From the NCBI RefSeq assembly GCF_003696215.1, contig NZ_RFFG01000078.1, positions 1 through 38,703 on the forward strand: DNA of 38,703 nt, written 5' to 3'. Shown here piece after piece: positions 9,109 through 17,714 of this stretch. Position 1 is the first letter of the stretch. Every line of letters begins with the position of its first letter. A program made the position numbers and the translations under genes. Source of the DNA: Actinomadura harenae. GTDB taxonomy: Bacteria > Actinomycetota > Actinomycetes > Streptosporangiales > Streptosporangiaceae. Below the pieces are notes generated by a model that saw only the letters and a list, made by a program, of their open reading frames with translations, was not told where the DNA came from and ran no database searches.

Positions 9109-9939
9109 ATGAGCACAGTGGAGGCGCCGGGCAAGACGCGCGCCCAGATCAGGGAACGCACGCTCCGGCGGGACGACTGGCGCGTCTATCCGGTCACCAC
9201 ACTGGTGATCTTCACGGCCTGGGTGGTGTACGCGACCATCCGCGCGTTCTGGGGGGCCGCGTTCTACGTCCCCCAGTACCACTACCTGACGCCGTTCTAC
9301 TCGCCCTGCCTCAACGACATCTGCAGCAACGTCACCGTGAACGGCCACACCGGGGACGCCGCGGAGTTCGGCACGTTCCTGCCGGCCTCGACGCGCGGCT
9401 GGATCCCGTTCGCCGCGCTCTCGCTGCCGTTCCTGCTGCTGTTCCGCCTGACCTGCTACTACTACCGCAAGGCCTACTACCGGTCGTTCTGGGCGTCCCC
9501 GCCCGCGTGCGCGGTCAGCGAACCGCACGGCAAGTACACCGGCGAGCGGCGCTTCCCGCTGATCGGCCAGAACCTGCACCGCTACTTCTGGATGGCCGCG
9601 TTCCTGATCTCGCTGATCAACACCTGGGACGCGATCCGCGCCTTCCACGGCAAGGACGGCGGGTTCGGCATCGGGCTCGGCACGCTGGTCCTGGTCGCCA
9701 ACGTCGTCCTGCTCTGGATCTACACCCTGTCGTGCCACTCCTGCCGGCACATCGTCGGCGGACGGTTGAAGCACTTCTCCAAACACCCCGTCCGGTACTG
9801 GATGTGGGGGCAGGTCTCGAAGATCAACAAGAGCCACGGCAGGTACGCGCTGATCACGCTCGGATCGCTGGTCGTGGCCGATCTCTACGTGGCGCTGGTC
9901 TCCAGCGGAACCATCTCCGACCTGCGATTCTTCAACTGA
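9109..9939 (+). CDS. Sdh1-like succinate dehydrogenase membrane anchor with CHSCRH motif
   Basis: 276 residues, about five membrane helices. It is unrelated in sequence to the first anchor and has the size and operon position of the mycobacterial Sdh1 anchor (Rv0249c type). The fourth helix ends in C209-H-S-C212-R-H214, with further Cys at 116 (RLTCYYY) and 134 (PPACAV). Mycobacterial Sdh1 is reported to have a membrane-embedded Rieske-type [2Fe-2S] cluster instead of heme; a Cys/His motif here fits that, although ligand assignment is inference. A short external loop has two Cys (SPCLNDIC). The ATG at 9109 is preceded by AGGAGAG at 9096-9102, a strong ribosome site. First gene of a three-gene operon. 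Confidence 0.88.
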   Translation: MSTVEAPGKTRAQIRERTLRRDDWRVYPVTTLVIFTAWVVYATIRAFWGAAFYVPQYHYLTPFYSPCLNDICSNVTVNGHTGDAAEFGTFLPASTRGWIPFAALSLPFLLLFRLTCYYYRKAYYRSFWASPPACAVSEPHGKYTGERRFPLIGQNLHRYFWMAAFLISLINTWDAIRAFHGKDGGFGIGLGTLVLVANVVLLWIYTLSCHSCRHIVGGRLKHFSKHPVRYWMWGQVSKINKSHGRYALITLGSLVVADLYVALVSSGTISDLRFFN

Positions 9940-9950
9940 GGTAACCCCTG

Positions 9951-11945
9951 ATGACCGAAATCGAGAGGCACGCCCACGACGTCGTCGTGATCGGCGCGGG
10001 CGGGGCCGGGCTGCGCGCGGCGATCGAGGCGCGGCTCCAGGGCAAGAGGGTCGCCGTCATCTCCAAGTCGCTGTTCGGCAAGGCGCACACGGTGATGGCC
10101 GAGGGCGGCGCGGCGGCCGCCATGGGCAACGCGAACCCGAACGACAACTGGCAGGTGCACTTCCGCGACACCATGCGCGGCGGGAAGTTCCTCAACAACT
10201 GGCGGATGGCCGAGCTGCACGCCAAAGAGGCCCCCGACCGGGTCTGGGAGCTCGAGGCGTGGGGCGCGCTGTTCGACCGCACCAAGGACGGCAAGATCTC
10301 GCAGCGCAACTTCGGCGGGCACGAGTACCCCCGGCTCGCGCACGTCGGCGACCGCACCGGCCTGGAGATGATCCGGACGCTGCAGCAGAAGGTCGTCGCG
10401 ATGCAGCAGGACGACCACCGCGAGCACGGCGACCACGAGGCGCGGATCAAGGTCTGGGCCGAGACCACCGTGACCCGCCTGCTCAAGGACGGCGAGGGCC
10501 GGATCTGCGGCGTGTTCGCCTACGTCCGCGAGTCCGGGACGTTCGTGGTGTTCGAGGCCCCGGCGGTCGTGATGGCCACCGGCGGCATCGGCAAAGCGTT
10601 CAAGGTGACGTCCAACTCGTGGGAGTACACCGGCGACGGGCACGCGCTCGCGCTGCTCTCCGGGGCGTCGCTGCTGAACATGGAGTTCGTCCAGTTCCAC
10701 CCGACCGGGATGGTCTGGCCGCCGTCGGTGAAGGGGCTGCTCGTCACCGAGTCGGTGCGCGGCGACCGGGGCGTGCTGCGCAACTCCGACGGCAAGCGGT
10801 TCATGTTCGACTACATCCCCGAGGTCTTCCGCGAGAAGTACGCGACGACCGAGGAGGAGGGTGACCGCTGGTACGACGACCCGGACAACAACCGGCGCCC
10901 GCCGGAGCTGCTGCCGCGCGACGAGGTCGCGCGGGCCATCAACTCCGAGGTCAAGGCCGGACGCGGGTCGCCGCACGGCGGCGTGTTCCTCACCGTCGTC
11001 GACCGGATGCCCGGCGGCGCGGAGGAGATCCGGCGGCGGCTGCCGTCGATGTACCACCAGTTCAAGGAGCTGGCGGACGTCGACATCACGGCCGAGCCGA
11101 TGGAGGTCGGGCCGACCTGCCACTACGTCATGGGCGGCATCGAGGTCGACCCGGACACGGGCGCGGCGCTGGTGCCGGGCCTGTTCGCGGCGGGCGAGTG
11201 CTCGGGCGGCATGCACGGCTCGAACCGGCTCGGCGGCAACTCGCTGTCGGACCTGCTGGTCTTCGGACGGCGCGCCGGGCTCGGCGCCGTCGAGTACCTT
11301 GACGGCCTGGCGACGCGCCCGGACGTCCCGGACGCGGAGGTCGCGGCGGCGTCGGCGGAGGCGCTCGCCCCGTTCGGCCGTCCGGACGGCGAGAACCCGT
11401 ACGCGGTCCACGCCGAGTTGCAGAAGACGATGAACGACCTGGTCGGGATCATCCGCACCGAGTCGGAGCTGGCCGAGGCGCTGGAGACGCTCGACAGGCT
11501 GCGGGCGCGCGTCGCGAAGGTCGGCGTGACCCCGGTCGCGGTCGGCGCGGGCGACGGGCGCGGCTACCACCCCGGCTGGCACCTGGCCCTGGACCTGCGG
11601 AACATGCTGCTGGTCTCGGAGGCGGTCGCGCGGGCGGCGCTCGAACGGCAGGAGAGCCGCGGCGGCCACACCCGGGACGACTACCCGGTCATGTCGGCCG
11701 ACTGGCGCAAGGTGAACCTGATCTGCCGGCTGTCGGGCGACGCGTCCGCCCCGGTGACCGGCGCGCACGTGGATCTGCGCCGCCAGCCGATGGAGCCGAT
11801 GCGGGGCGACCTGATCGGCCTGTTCGAGACCGACGAGCTGAAGAAGTACCTCACCGCGGCCGAGCTGCCCGGCGGCGACGCGGCGGCGGGCGGCGGCACG
11901 GGGACGGGCGGCGACGCGGCGGCTGACGAGGAGGGCGAGCAGTGA
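9951..11945 (+). CDS. Succinate dehydrogenase/fumarate reductase flavoprotein (Sdh1-like)
   Basis: 664 residues. The FAD motif is VVIGAGGAGLRAAIEA and the probable covalent FAD His is H46 (GKAHTVMAEGG). Further motifs are QFHPTGM, TESVRGDRG, THYV-like TCHYVMGGIEVD and NRLGGNSLSDLLVFGRRAG. It belongs to the second SDH subfamily found beside Rieske-type anchors in mycobacteria and streptomycetes. Compared with family members it ends in a low-complexity Gly/Ala tail (GGDAAAGGGTGTGGDAAADEEGEQ region). The stop overlaps the GTG of the next gene by four bases (GTGA). Confidence 0.95.
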   Translation: MTEIERHAHDVVVIGAGGAGLRAAIEARLQGKRVAVISKSLFGKAHTVMAEGGAAAAMGNANPNDNWQVHFRDTMRGGKFLNNWRMAELHAKEAPDRVWELEAWGALFDRTKDGKISQRNFGGHEYPRLAHVGDRTGLEMIRTLQQKVVAMQQDDHREHGDHEARIKVWAETTVTRLLKDGEGRICGVFAYVRESGTFVVFEAPAVVMATGGIGKAFKVTSNSWEYTGDGHALALLSGASLLNMEFVQFHPTGMVWPPSVKGLLVTESVRGDRGVLRNSDGKRFMFDYIPEVFREKYATTEEEGDRWYDDPDNNRRPPELLPRDEVARAINSEVKAGRGSPHGGVFLTVVDRMPGGAEEIRRRLPSMYHQFKELADVDITAEPMEVGPTCHYVMGGIEVDPDTGAALVPGLFAAGECSGGMHGSNRLGGNSLSDLLVFGRRAGLGAVEYLDGLATRPDVPDAEVAAASAEALAPFGRPDGENPYAVHAELQKTMNDLVGIIRTESELAEALETLDRLRARVAKVGVTPVAVGAGDGRGYHPGWHLALDLRNMLLVSEAVARAALERQESRGGHTRDDYPVMSADWRKVNLICRLSGDASAPVTGAHVDLRRQPMEPMRGDLIGLFETDELKKYLTAAELPGGDAAAGGGTGTGGDAAADEEGEQ

Positions 11946-12712
11946 GCTACGAGGCCAGGTTCCGGGTGTGGCGCGGCGACGAGGGCCGCGGCGAGCTGAC
12001 CGACTACACGGTCGAGGTGAACGAGGGCGAGGTCGTCCTCGACATCATCCACCGGCTGCAGGCGACGCAGGCCCCCGACCTCGCCGTCCGGTGGAACTGC
12101 AAGGCGGGCAAGTGCGGCTCCTGCTCGGCGGAGATCAACGGCATGCCGCGGCTGCTGTGCATGACCCGGATGTCCACCTTCGAGCCGGACGAGGTCGTCA
12201 CGGTCACGCCCGTCCGCACCTTCCCGGTCATCCGGGACCTGGTGACGGACGTGTCGTTCAACTATGAGAAGGCGCGGCAGATCCCGGCGTTCGACCCCGG
12301 CGACACCAAGCCGGGCGAGTTCCGGATGCAGCAGGTGGACGTCGAGCGCTCGCAGGAGTTCCGCAAGTGCATCGAGTGCTTCCTGTGCAACAACGTCTGC
12401 CACGTCATCCGCGACCACGAGGAGAACAAGCCCGAGTTCGCCGGACCGCGCTTCCTCATGCGGATCGCCGAGCTGGAGATGCACCCGGCGGACGAGGCGG
12501 ACCGGCGGAACATCGCGCAGGAGGACCACGGCCTCGGCTTCTGCAACATCACCAAGTGCTGCACCGAGGTCTGCCCCGAGGGCATCAAGATCACCGACAA
12601 CGCGCTGATCCCGATGAAGGAACGCGTCGTCGGCCGCCGCTACGACCCGGTCGTCTGGCTGGGCTCGAAACTCGGCATCGTGAAGAAGGGCCAGGACACA
12701 CCGTCCGCCTGA
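11942..12712 (+). CDS. Succinate dehydrogenase iron-sulfur subunit (Sdh1-like)
   Basis: 256 residues. The [2Fe-2S] ligands are in CKAGKCGSC and the later LLCMTR. The second domain has CIECFLCNNVC and CNITKCCTEVCPEG for the two other clusters. The GTG start overlaps the flavoprotein stop (GTGA). The arrangement anchor-flavoprotein-FeS equals the mycobacterial sdh1 operon. It should carry electrons from the flavoprotein to menaquinone through the Cys/His-containing anchor. Confidence 0.95.
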   Translation: MSYEARFRVWRGDEGRGELTDYTVEVNEGEVVLDIIHRLQATQAPDLAVRWNCKAGKCGSCSAEINGMPRLLCMTRMSTFEPDEVVTVTPVRTFPVIRDLVTDVSFNYEKARQIPAFDPGDTKPGEFRMQQVDVERSQEFRKCIECFLCNNVCHVIRDHEENKPEFAGPRFLMRIAELEMHPADEADRRNIAQEDHGLGFCNITKCCTEVCPEGIKITDNALIPMKERVVGRRYDPVVWLGSKLGIVKKGQDTPSA

Positions 12713-12743
12713 CCTGACCGCGGAACACGCCATGAGCAGCGCG

Positions 12744-12777
12744 AACCGGCCGCCGGGGACCTCCCCGGCGGCCGGTT
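12744..12777 (+). terminator. GC-rich terminator hairpin after the second sdh operon
   Basis: A perfect 15-bp stem (12744-12758 with 12763-12777) with loop ACCT starts about 30 bases after the stop codon. The tail is not T-rich. The rest of the 370-bp gap up to 13083 holds no supportable gene, only imperfect GC-rich dyads and the upstream region of the Crp/Fnr gene. Confidence 0.72.
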
Positions 12778-13083
12778 CACCGCTTTCGGGCGGTGGTCGC
12801 CTGTGGCGTGCCGCCACGTCGTTGGCGTGCCGCTCGTCGTCGTGGTCGCGTCCGGCGGACGGGGCGGCGATGACGGCGGGCGGCGTGCCCCCGTCACCGC
12901 CGCCCGTCGCCACCGCCGTTCCCCGTGAACGCCGTCGGCCACCGTGACAACTGGGCCACCGTGCCGCGCTCCACCCTCGCTCGAACAAACCACGGAGAAC
13001 AGGTACAAGTACACAGAAGGCGCCCTTGATTTGTTCTACCGTCGTGGGTCCCCCGAGGGCGTCCCGCGACTTAGCGTGGAGTC

Positions 13084-13767
13084 ATGACCGTCTTGGAACC
13101 GGGCTCCTTCCTCGCCGAGCTCACCCCCGCCGAACGGGCCGACCTCGAGTCCCGCGGGGGTGTGCGGACCTTCGAACGCGGAGAGATGCTGTTCCACGAG
13201 GGCGAGGACGGCGCGTGGGTGGCGGTGCTGCTGTCCGGACGCGTCAAGGCGTTCTCGACGCGCGAGCAGGGCGGCGAGGCGGTCCTGGGCGTCCGGGGGC
13301 CGGGCGCGCTGCTCGGCGAGGTCGCCGCGATCGACGAGCTGCCGCGGTCGGCCTCGGTGAAGACGCTGGAACCCGCGCGGGCGCTCTCGCTCCCCACCCC
13401 GGACTTCCGCGCCTACCTGGCCGCGAACCCGCGCGTCTCGTTCCTCATCATGAAGATGCTGTGCCAGCGGTGGCGCGAGGCGGACCGCGGCCGGGTCGAG
13501 TTCGGCATGTTCGACGCCACCGGACGCGTCGCGCAGCGGCTGGTCGAACTGGCCGACCGTTTCGGCGTCCCCTACTCGGGCGTGAACGGCGCGAGCGTCC
13601 AGATCACCCTGAGCCTGACGCAGGAGGAGCTCGCCGGGTGGGTCGGCGCGTCCCGCGAGGCGGTCAGCAAGGCCCTGCGGACGCTGCGCCGCCACGGATG
13701 GATCGAGACGGGACGGCGCAGCGTGATCGTCCACGACCTCCCGGCCCTCCGCCGCCACGCCCGCTGA
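13084..13767 (+). CDS. Crp/Fnr-family transcriptional regulator
   Basis: 227 residues. Residues ~20-125 form a cyclic-nucleotide-binding-like beta-roll (GEMLFHEGEDGAWVAVLLSGRVKAF, LLGEVAAID, RSASVKTLEPARAL). A long dimer helix follows, then a Crp-type winged helix (LSLTQEELAGWVGASREAVSKALRTLRRHGWIETG). The cNMP pocket keeps GE but lacks a perfect RSA-phosphate cassette, so ligand identity is open. There are no Fnr-type N-terminal cysteines. The ATG at 13084 has TAGCGT six bases upstream and only a weak GGAG. CRP-like palindromes upstream of both neighbouring sdh operons make it a candidate regulator of them, which is inference. Confidence 0.9.
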   Translation: MTVLEPGSFLAELTPAERADLESRGGVRTFERGEMLFHEGEDGAWVAVLLSGRVKAFSTREQGGEAVLGVRGPGALLGEVAAIDELPRSASVKTLEPARALSLPTPDFRAYLAANPRVSFLIMKMLCQRWREADRGRVEFGMFDATGRVAQRLVELADRFGVPYSGVNGASVQITLSLTQEELAGWVGASREAVSKALRTLRRHGWIETGRRSVIVHDLPALRRHAR

Positions 13768-13790
13768 CCTCCCCGACCCGGCAGCTCCCC

Positions 13791-14420
13791 TTAGGAGGCG
13801 ATCGGGCTGCTCGGGACCTTCGCGGACTTCAGGGAGGGCAGGACCTTGGTGGCCGTGATGCCGCGGTCCTTGGCGAACGCGTCGGTGACCTGGCCGAACA
13901 GGTAGTTCTTGACGCGGATCACGACGTCGATGTCGGCGTGGTTGGCGCCGCTGGGGCTCGGCAGGCCGACGAGGGTGTTCATCGCGCCGGTGAGGATGCC
14001 GCAGTCGGTGGCGGCGGGCACCGAGAATGCGGAGTCGGTGATCTTCGCGGGGATCACCCAGGCGCCGTTCATGTTCTTCAGCGACAGGTTCGACAGGTTC
14101 GGGGTGAGCGAGATCGGCGCGGCGTCGGTGCCGATGTAGCAGTTGTCGCCGAACAGGCCGCCCTTGGCGTACTCGGTCTTCACCTTCAGCGGGATGCTGT
14201 CCGGCAGGACGTACTTGCCGAGGGAGATCCGGCCCGCCTGCTGGACGCGGACCTGCAGTCCGTCCAGGCCGAGGGGCGCCGACTCCTTCGGGACCGCGAT
14301 CGGGGCGCTCGAGAACCCGCCGTCCGGGGTGCGGATCTGCAGCTTCCACTCGTGGACGCCGACCGCGACCGGGACGGTGATCGGCGTGGTGATCTTCTGG
14401 GTGAGGCCGCCGAGCTTCAT
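13791..14420 (-). CDS. Unrecognised beta-rich protein without visible signal peptide
   Basis: 209 residues from the ATG at 14420 (GGAGGGGGCGGGGAG upstream). I do not recognise the family. The sequence has the alternating hydrophobic/polar pattern of beta-sandwich secreted proteins (VHEWKLQIRTPDGG, IPLKVKTEYAKGG) and only two Cys (DNCYIG, TDCGIL), which could form a disulfide. Such a protein would be expected outside the cell, yet there is no signal peptide. Upstream the frame remains open and reads TITSSGGGGE directly before the Met, which looks like mature protein. The 5' end may therefore have been lost, or a non-ATG start further up encodes an export signal I could not find. It is divergent from the LysR gene. 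Confidence 0.65.
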   Translation of the reverse strand: MKLGGLTQKITTPITVPVAVGVHEWKLQIRTPDGGFSSAPIAVPKESAPLGLDGLQVRVQQAGRISLGKYVLPDSIPLKVKTEYAKGGLFGDNCYIGTDAAPISLTPNLSNLSLKNMNGAWVIPAKITDSAFSVPAATDCGILTGAMNTLVGLPSPSGANHADIDVVIRVKNYLFGQVTDAFAKDRGITATKVLPSLKSAKVPSSPIAS

Positions 14421-14447
14421 CTCCCCGCCCCCTCCGCTCGATGTGAT

Positions 14448-14463
14448 CGTTCGCCGGCGAACG
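14448..14463. promoter_or_regulatory. Perfect 16-bp palindrome between divergent genes
   Basis: CGTTCGCCGGCGAACG is fully self-complementary. It lies 28 bp before the ATG of the minus-strand gene and 78 bp before the LysR start. LysR regulators usually bind such dyads (T-N11-A type) between their own gene and a divergent target. It is not a LexA box, which has GAAC-N4-GTTC. Confidence 0.5.
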
Positions 14464-14540
14464 GGGGCTGATCTGGGGACGAGGTGTGTCCCGACGGGTC
14501 GGACGGCGGGTCGCGGACGGGCTGCCCCTACCCTGTGAGC

Positions 14541-15608
14541 GTGCAGTTGCAGCAGCTCGCCTACTTCGTCGCGGTCGCGGAGGTCAGGCACTTCACGCAG
14601 GCGGCCGAGCTGCTGCGCGTCGCCCAGCCGTCGCTGTCCAAGCAGATCCGCGCGCTGGAGACCGAGCTCGGCGCGTCCCTGTTCAGCCGGGCGCGCGGCA
14701 ACATCACCCTCACCCCGGCGGGCGAGGCGCTGCTGCCGCTGGCCAAGCGGATCCTCGCCGACGTCGACACCGCCCGCCTCGAGGTGCAGGAGCTGGCCGG
14801 GCTGCGCCGCGGGCGGGTCCGGCTCGGCGCGACGCCGTCGCTGTGCGCGGGCCTGCTCGGGGACGTGCTGCGCCGCTTCCACGACGCCTACCCGGGCATC
14901 GAGCTGCTGGTCGAGGAGGGCGGCTCGCGCGACCTGGTGCGCGACCTGACCCGGGGGTCGCTCGACCTGGCGCTGGTCATCCTGCCGCTGCACGGCGACC
15001 CGCCCCTGTCCACGGCGCCGATCCTGCGCGAGGACCTGGTGGTCGCCTCCCCCGCCTCCTTCACCGAGCCCGCCCCCGCCCCCACGGCGGAGCAGGCGGG
15101 CCGTGCGGCCGAGGCCGGTGCGGGCGGGCGGCTCACCGACCGCGGCTGCCGACTGCCGCGCCGTCCCTACCTGCACATCTCCGACCTGCGGGACCGTCCG
15201 CTGGTGATGTTCCGCTCCGGCTACGACCTGCGCGAGGCCACGATCGGCGCGTGCCGCGCGGCGGGGTTCGAACCGCGGTTCGCCGTCGAGGGCGGCGAGA
15301 TGGACGCGGTGCTCCGGTTCGTCGAGGCCGGGCTGGGCATCGCCGTCGTGCCGAGCATGGTCCTGGCCGGGCGGCCGGGACTGCACGGCACCCCGCTGAT
15401 CATCACCGACGAGGACGACCCGTCCCGCGGCGGACGCCGTGTCCACCCCGGCCACGGCCTGCGCCGCACCATCGCGCTGGCGCACCGCAAGGACGTCGAC
15501 CTCACCCACGCCGCCCGCGCCTTCCAGGAGACCCTCGAGAACTTCCTCGTCGAAGCGGGCCTCGCCGGCAACCTCCCCCCTGGCGTCGAAACCCTCCTCA
15601 CCCCCTGA
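14541..15608 (+). CDS. LysR-family transcriptional regulator
   Basis: 355 residues. The N-terminal winged helix (LQQLAYFVAVAEVRHFTQAAELLRVAQPSLSKQIRALE) is typical, and residues ~90-330 form the effector-binding domain. A low-complexity insertion (about ASFTEPAPAPTAEQAGRAAEAGAGG and on to RLPRR) interrupts the effector domain after its first half. GTG at 14541 is preferred over GTG at 14535 because LysR proteins begin at MxLQQL and TACCCT (14529-14534) lies six bases before it, suggesting a leaderless transcript. The likely target is itself and/or the divergent gene ending at 13791, through the palindrome at 14448-14463. Confidence 0.9.
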   Translation: MQLQQLAYFVAVAEVRHFTQAAELLRVAQPSLSKQIRALETELGASLFSRARGNITLTPAGEALLPLAKRILADVDTARLEVQELAGLRRGRVRLGATPSLCAGLLGDVLRRFHDAYPGIELLVEEGGSRDLVRDLTRGSLDLALVILPLHGDPPLSTAPILREDLVVASPASFTEPAPAPTAEQAGRAAEAGAGGRLTDRGCRLPRRPYLHISDLRDRPLVMFRSGYDLREATIGACRAAGFEPRFAVEGGEMDAVLRFVEAGLGIAVVPSMVLAGRPGLHGTPLIITDEDDPSRGGRRVHPGHGLRRTIALAHRKDVDLTHAARAFQETLENFLVEAGLAGNLPPGVETLLTP

Positions 15609-15924
15609 CCGAGAGCGGCACGCCTCCCTCGCAGCACCGCCCGTCTCCGTGAACGGCGTGGATCACCCCCTGAGCGCCGCCCGGCCGCCGGGGACGCGGC
15701 GCAAATCTCGTCGAGCCGGGCGCGAACGCCCGCAACAGGAACGCCCAGCCCCAAGAAGCGACACCCGTATGCACGACGGCGCAGGCCCCCCGTACCCGTA
15801 TGGGTTCTGGGGGGTTGATGGGCTTAGTGGTCGCTTGGAGGAGGGGGCTGGCTGGAGTGCTTTGACCTGTTTGGGCCCATAATCTGGCGGGGCGACCCCG
15901 AGTGCTGACCGGAGACGGGACCGA
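15609..15924 (+). promoter_or_regulatory. 316-bp intergenic region before the LCP gene
   Basis: No gene is supportable here. An imperfect hairpin (CCCCCC at 15786-15791 with GGGGGG at 15809-15814, inner ACCC/GGGT) may end the LysR transcript. TTGACC (15862-15867) and CATAAT (15879-15884) resemble promoter elements for the LCP gene, but the 11-bp spacing is too short for a standard promoter. The region is less GC-rich than the flanking genes. Confidence 0.35.
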
Positions 15925-17601
15925 ATGAGTAACAGAGACCCTGAACGCGAGCATCCCCGCGAGGGCCTCCCGAAGGACGATGACCAGCCCGTCCTCGATG
16001 GGACGGAGATGGGGCGGGGCGCTGCTCCGGAACGTCCTGAGGCGGATGCGGCCTCGGCGGCTGCGGTCGGCGGGGTGGACGCCGAACCGGGGGCTTCTGA
16101 CGCAGGTGCGGACGCGTCCGCTGCCGGGGCGGAGAAGGCTGCGGGGATTCCGGGGCTTGGGGCGGCTGGTCCGGGCGGGAAGAAGGTGCGGCGGCGCCGG
16201 GCCCTGCGGTGGGTCGCGGGCGGGATGGCCGGGGTCGTGCTCGTCGCGGGTGGCGTGGCCGTGTGGCTGTACCAGGACCTGCGGGGGAACATCCGGCAGG
16301 AGCACGTGAAGGGACGGCTCGGGGAGAACCGTCCGGCGAAGCTCAACAAGTCGCTGAACATCCTGCTGATCGGGTCGGACACCCGCGAGGGCGAGAACGG
16401 GAAGTACGGGTCGGCGGCGGAGATCTCCGGCGCGCGGTCGGACACCACGATCCTGCTGCACCTGTCGCCGAACCGGGACCAGGCCGTGGGGATCAGCTTC
16501 CCGCGTGACTCGATGGTGCGGATGCCCACGTGCAAGCGGGACAAGGGGGCGGACGTCCCGGCGCACTTCGGGATGATCAACGAGGCGTTCGCGTACGCCG
16601 GTCCGACCTGCACGTGGAAGACGCTCGAGTCGCTGACCGGGATCCACATCGACCACTTCGTCCAGGTGGACTTCGTCGGGTTCAAGCGGATGGTGGACGC
16701 GCTCGACGGCGTCGAGATCTGCCTCGACAAGCCGGTGGACGACCCGCGCGCCGAGCTGCACCTGAAGGCCGGGCGGCAGGTCGTGAAGGGCGACGACGCG
16801 CTCGGGTACGTCCGTGCCCGCTACTCGCTCGGGGACGGGTCCGACCTCGAGCGGATCCAGCGGCAGCAGAAGTTCATGGCGTCCGTGGTGAGCAAGGCGA
16901 CCGGGGGGTCCATGCTGACCGACCCGGCCAAGAGCTACCGGTTCCTCCAGGCGGCGACGAAGTCGGTCACCACCGACGACGAGCTCGACCTCGGCGGGAT
17001 GAAGAAGATCGCGGACGGCCTGAAGGACATGAGCGCCGGACAGGTCCGGTTCGTCACGGTCCCGGTGGAGCCGTACGCGCCCGACCCCAACCGCGTCCAG
17101 TGGAACCAGGGGCAGGCCAAGGCGCTGTTCCAGGCGATCCAGCACGACAACGACCTGCCCGCCGCACCGCCGTCGCCCCAGGCGTCCGGCCGTCCCGCGA
17201 ACCCCGGCAGGCCGTCCGGGGCCGCCGCGCCGCCGGCGTCCGGACAGCCGAAGCCGCCCGCGAAGGTCAAGGTCACGGTCGTGGACGCCGGGGCCAGGCC
17301 GCAGGACGTCACGCGCATCGTCACGCAGCTGGGCAGGCGCGGGTTCGACGTCCAGAAGAAGGTCGAGAAGGCCGCGCCCGCGCAGCAGACCGGCCTGTCG
17401 TTCGCGCCCGGAGCGGACGGCCAGGCCACGCGCCTCGCGCGCATCGCCCCGACGGCCGTCCTCACGCCGGACCCGAACACCCCGCCCGGGACGCTCCGCC
17501 TCGTCCTCGGCGCGAACGGCCTCCAGCTCCTCCCGCCGAAGGCCCTCGACTCCATCACCGGCGGTGTGAAGCCCGACCAGAACATCTGCGCGCAGAGCTA
17601 G
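15925..17601 (+). CDS. LytR-CpsA-Psr (LCP) family cell-wall glycopolymer ligase with LytR_C domain
   Basis: 558 residues. A disordered, acidic/alanine-rich cytoplasmic N-terminus (~1-90) precedes one membrane helix (WVAGGMAGVVLVAGGVAVWLY). The LCP domain follows outside the cell, with motifs NILLIGSDTREG, ARSDTTILLHL and GISFPRDSMV that hold the polyprenyl-phosphate-binding Arg/Asp residues. A Pro-rich linker then leads to a C-terminal LytR_C-type domain (VKVTVVDAGARPQDVTRIVTQL). LCP enzymes attach anionic polymers to peptidoglycan, or galactan to mycolyl walls in mycobacteria. ATG at 15925 has GGAG about 10 bases upstream. A hairpin terminator separates it from the next gene. Confidence 0.92.
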   Translation: MSNRDPEREHPREGLPKDDDQPVLDGTEMGRGAAPERPEADAASAAAVGGVDAEPGASDAGADASAAGAEKAAGIPGLGAAGPGGKKVRRRRALRWVAGGMAGVVLVAGGVAVWLYQDLRGNIRQEHVKGRLGENRPAKLNKSLNILLIGSDTREGENGKYGSAAEISGARSDTTILLHLSPNRDQAVGISFPRDSMVRMPTCKRDKGADVPAHFGMINEAFAYAGPTCTWKTLESLTGIHIDHFVQVDFVGFKRMVDALDGVEICLDKPVDDPRAELHLKAGRQVVKGDDALGYVRARYSLGDGSDLERIQRQQKFMASVVSKATGGSMLTDPAKSYRFLQAATKSVTTDDELDLGGMKKIADGLKDMSAGQVRFVTVPVEPYAPDPNRVQWNQGQAKALFQAIQHDNDLPAAPPSPQASGRPANPGRPSGAAAPPASGQPKPPAKVKVTVVDAGARPQDVTRIVTQLGRRGFDVQKKVEKAAPAQQTGLSFAPGADGQATRLARIAPTAVLTPDPNTPPGTLRLVLGANGLQLLPPKALDSITGGVKPDQNICAQS

Positions 17602-17620
17602 GCCCCGCGGTTTCCCTTGC

Positions 17621-17652
17621 CCCGCCGACAGACCCGGCGCACTGTCGGCGGG
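17621..17652 (+). terminator. Terminator after the LCP gene
   Basis: An 11-bp perfect stem (CCCGCCGACAG at 17621-17631 with its complement at 17642-17652) with a 10-nt loop, 20 bases after the stop codon. No T tract follows. Confidence 0.7.
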
Positions 17653-17672
17653 CCGTCCGCGCCCGCGCGCTC

Positions 17673-17709
17673 TAGAGTCGTTCCAACGGTCAGGAACACC
17701 TCCAGGAGA
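17673..17709 (+). promoter_or_regulatory. -10 element and ribosome site of the DUF4282 gene
   Basis: TAGAGT (17673-17678) is a plausible -10 and AGGAGA (17704-17709) a good Shine-Dalgarno sequence five bases before ATG 17715. The segment from 17676 is the one copied at the start of the window. Confidence 0.5.
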
Positions 17710-17714
17710 CGGCG

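Noticed and set aside
9885..11768. Minus-strand ORF of 627 codons
   Set aside because: Shadow of the second flavoprotein gene; no family features.
14448..14463. LexA box
   Set aside because: The order is GTTC-N6-GAAC, not the GAAC-N4-GTTC of actinobacterial LexA.
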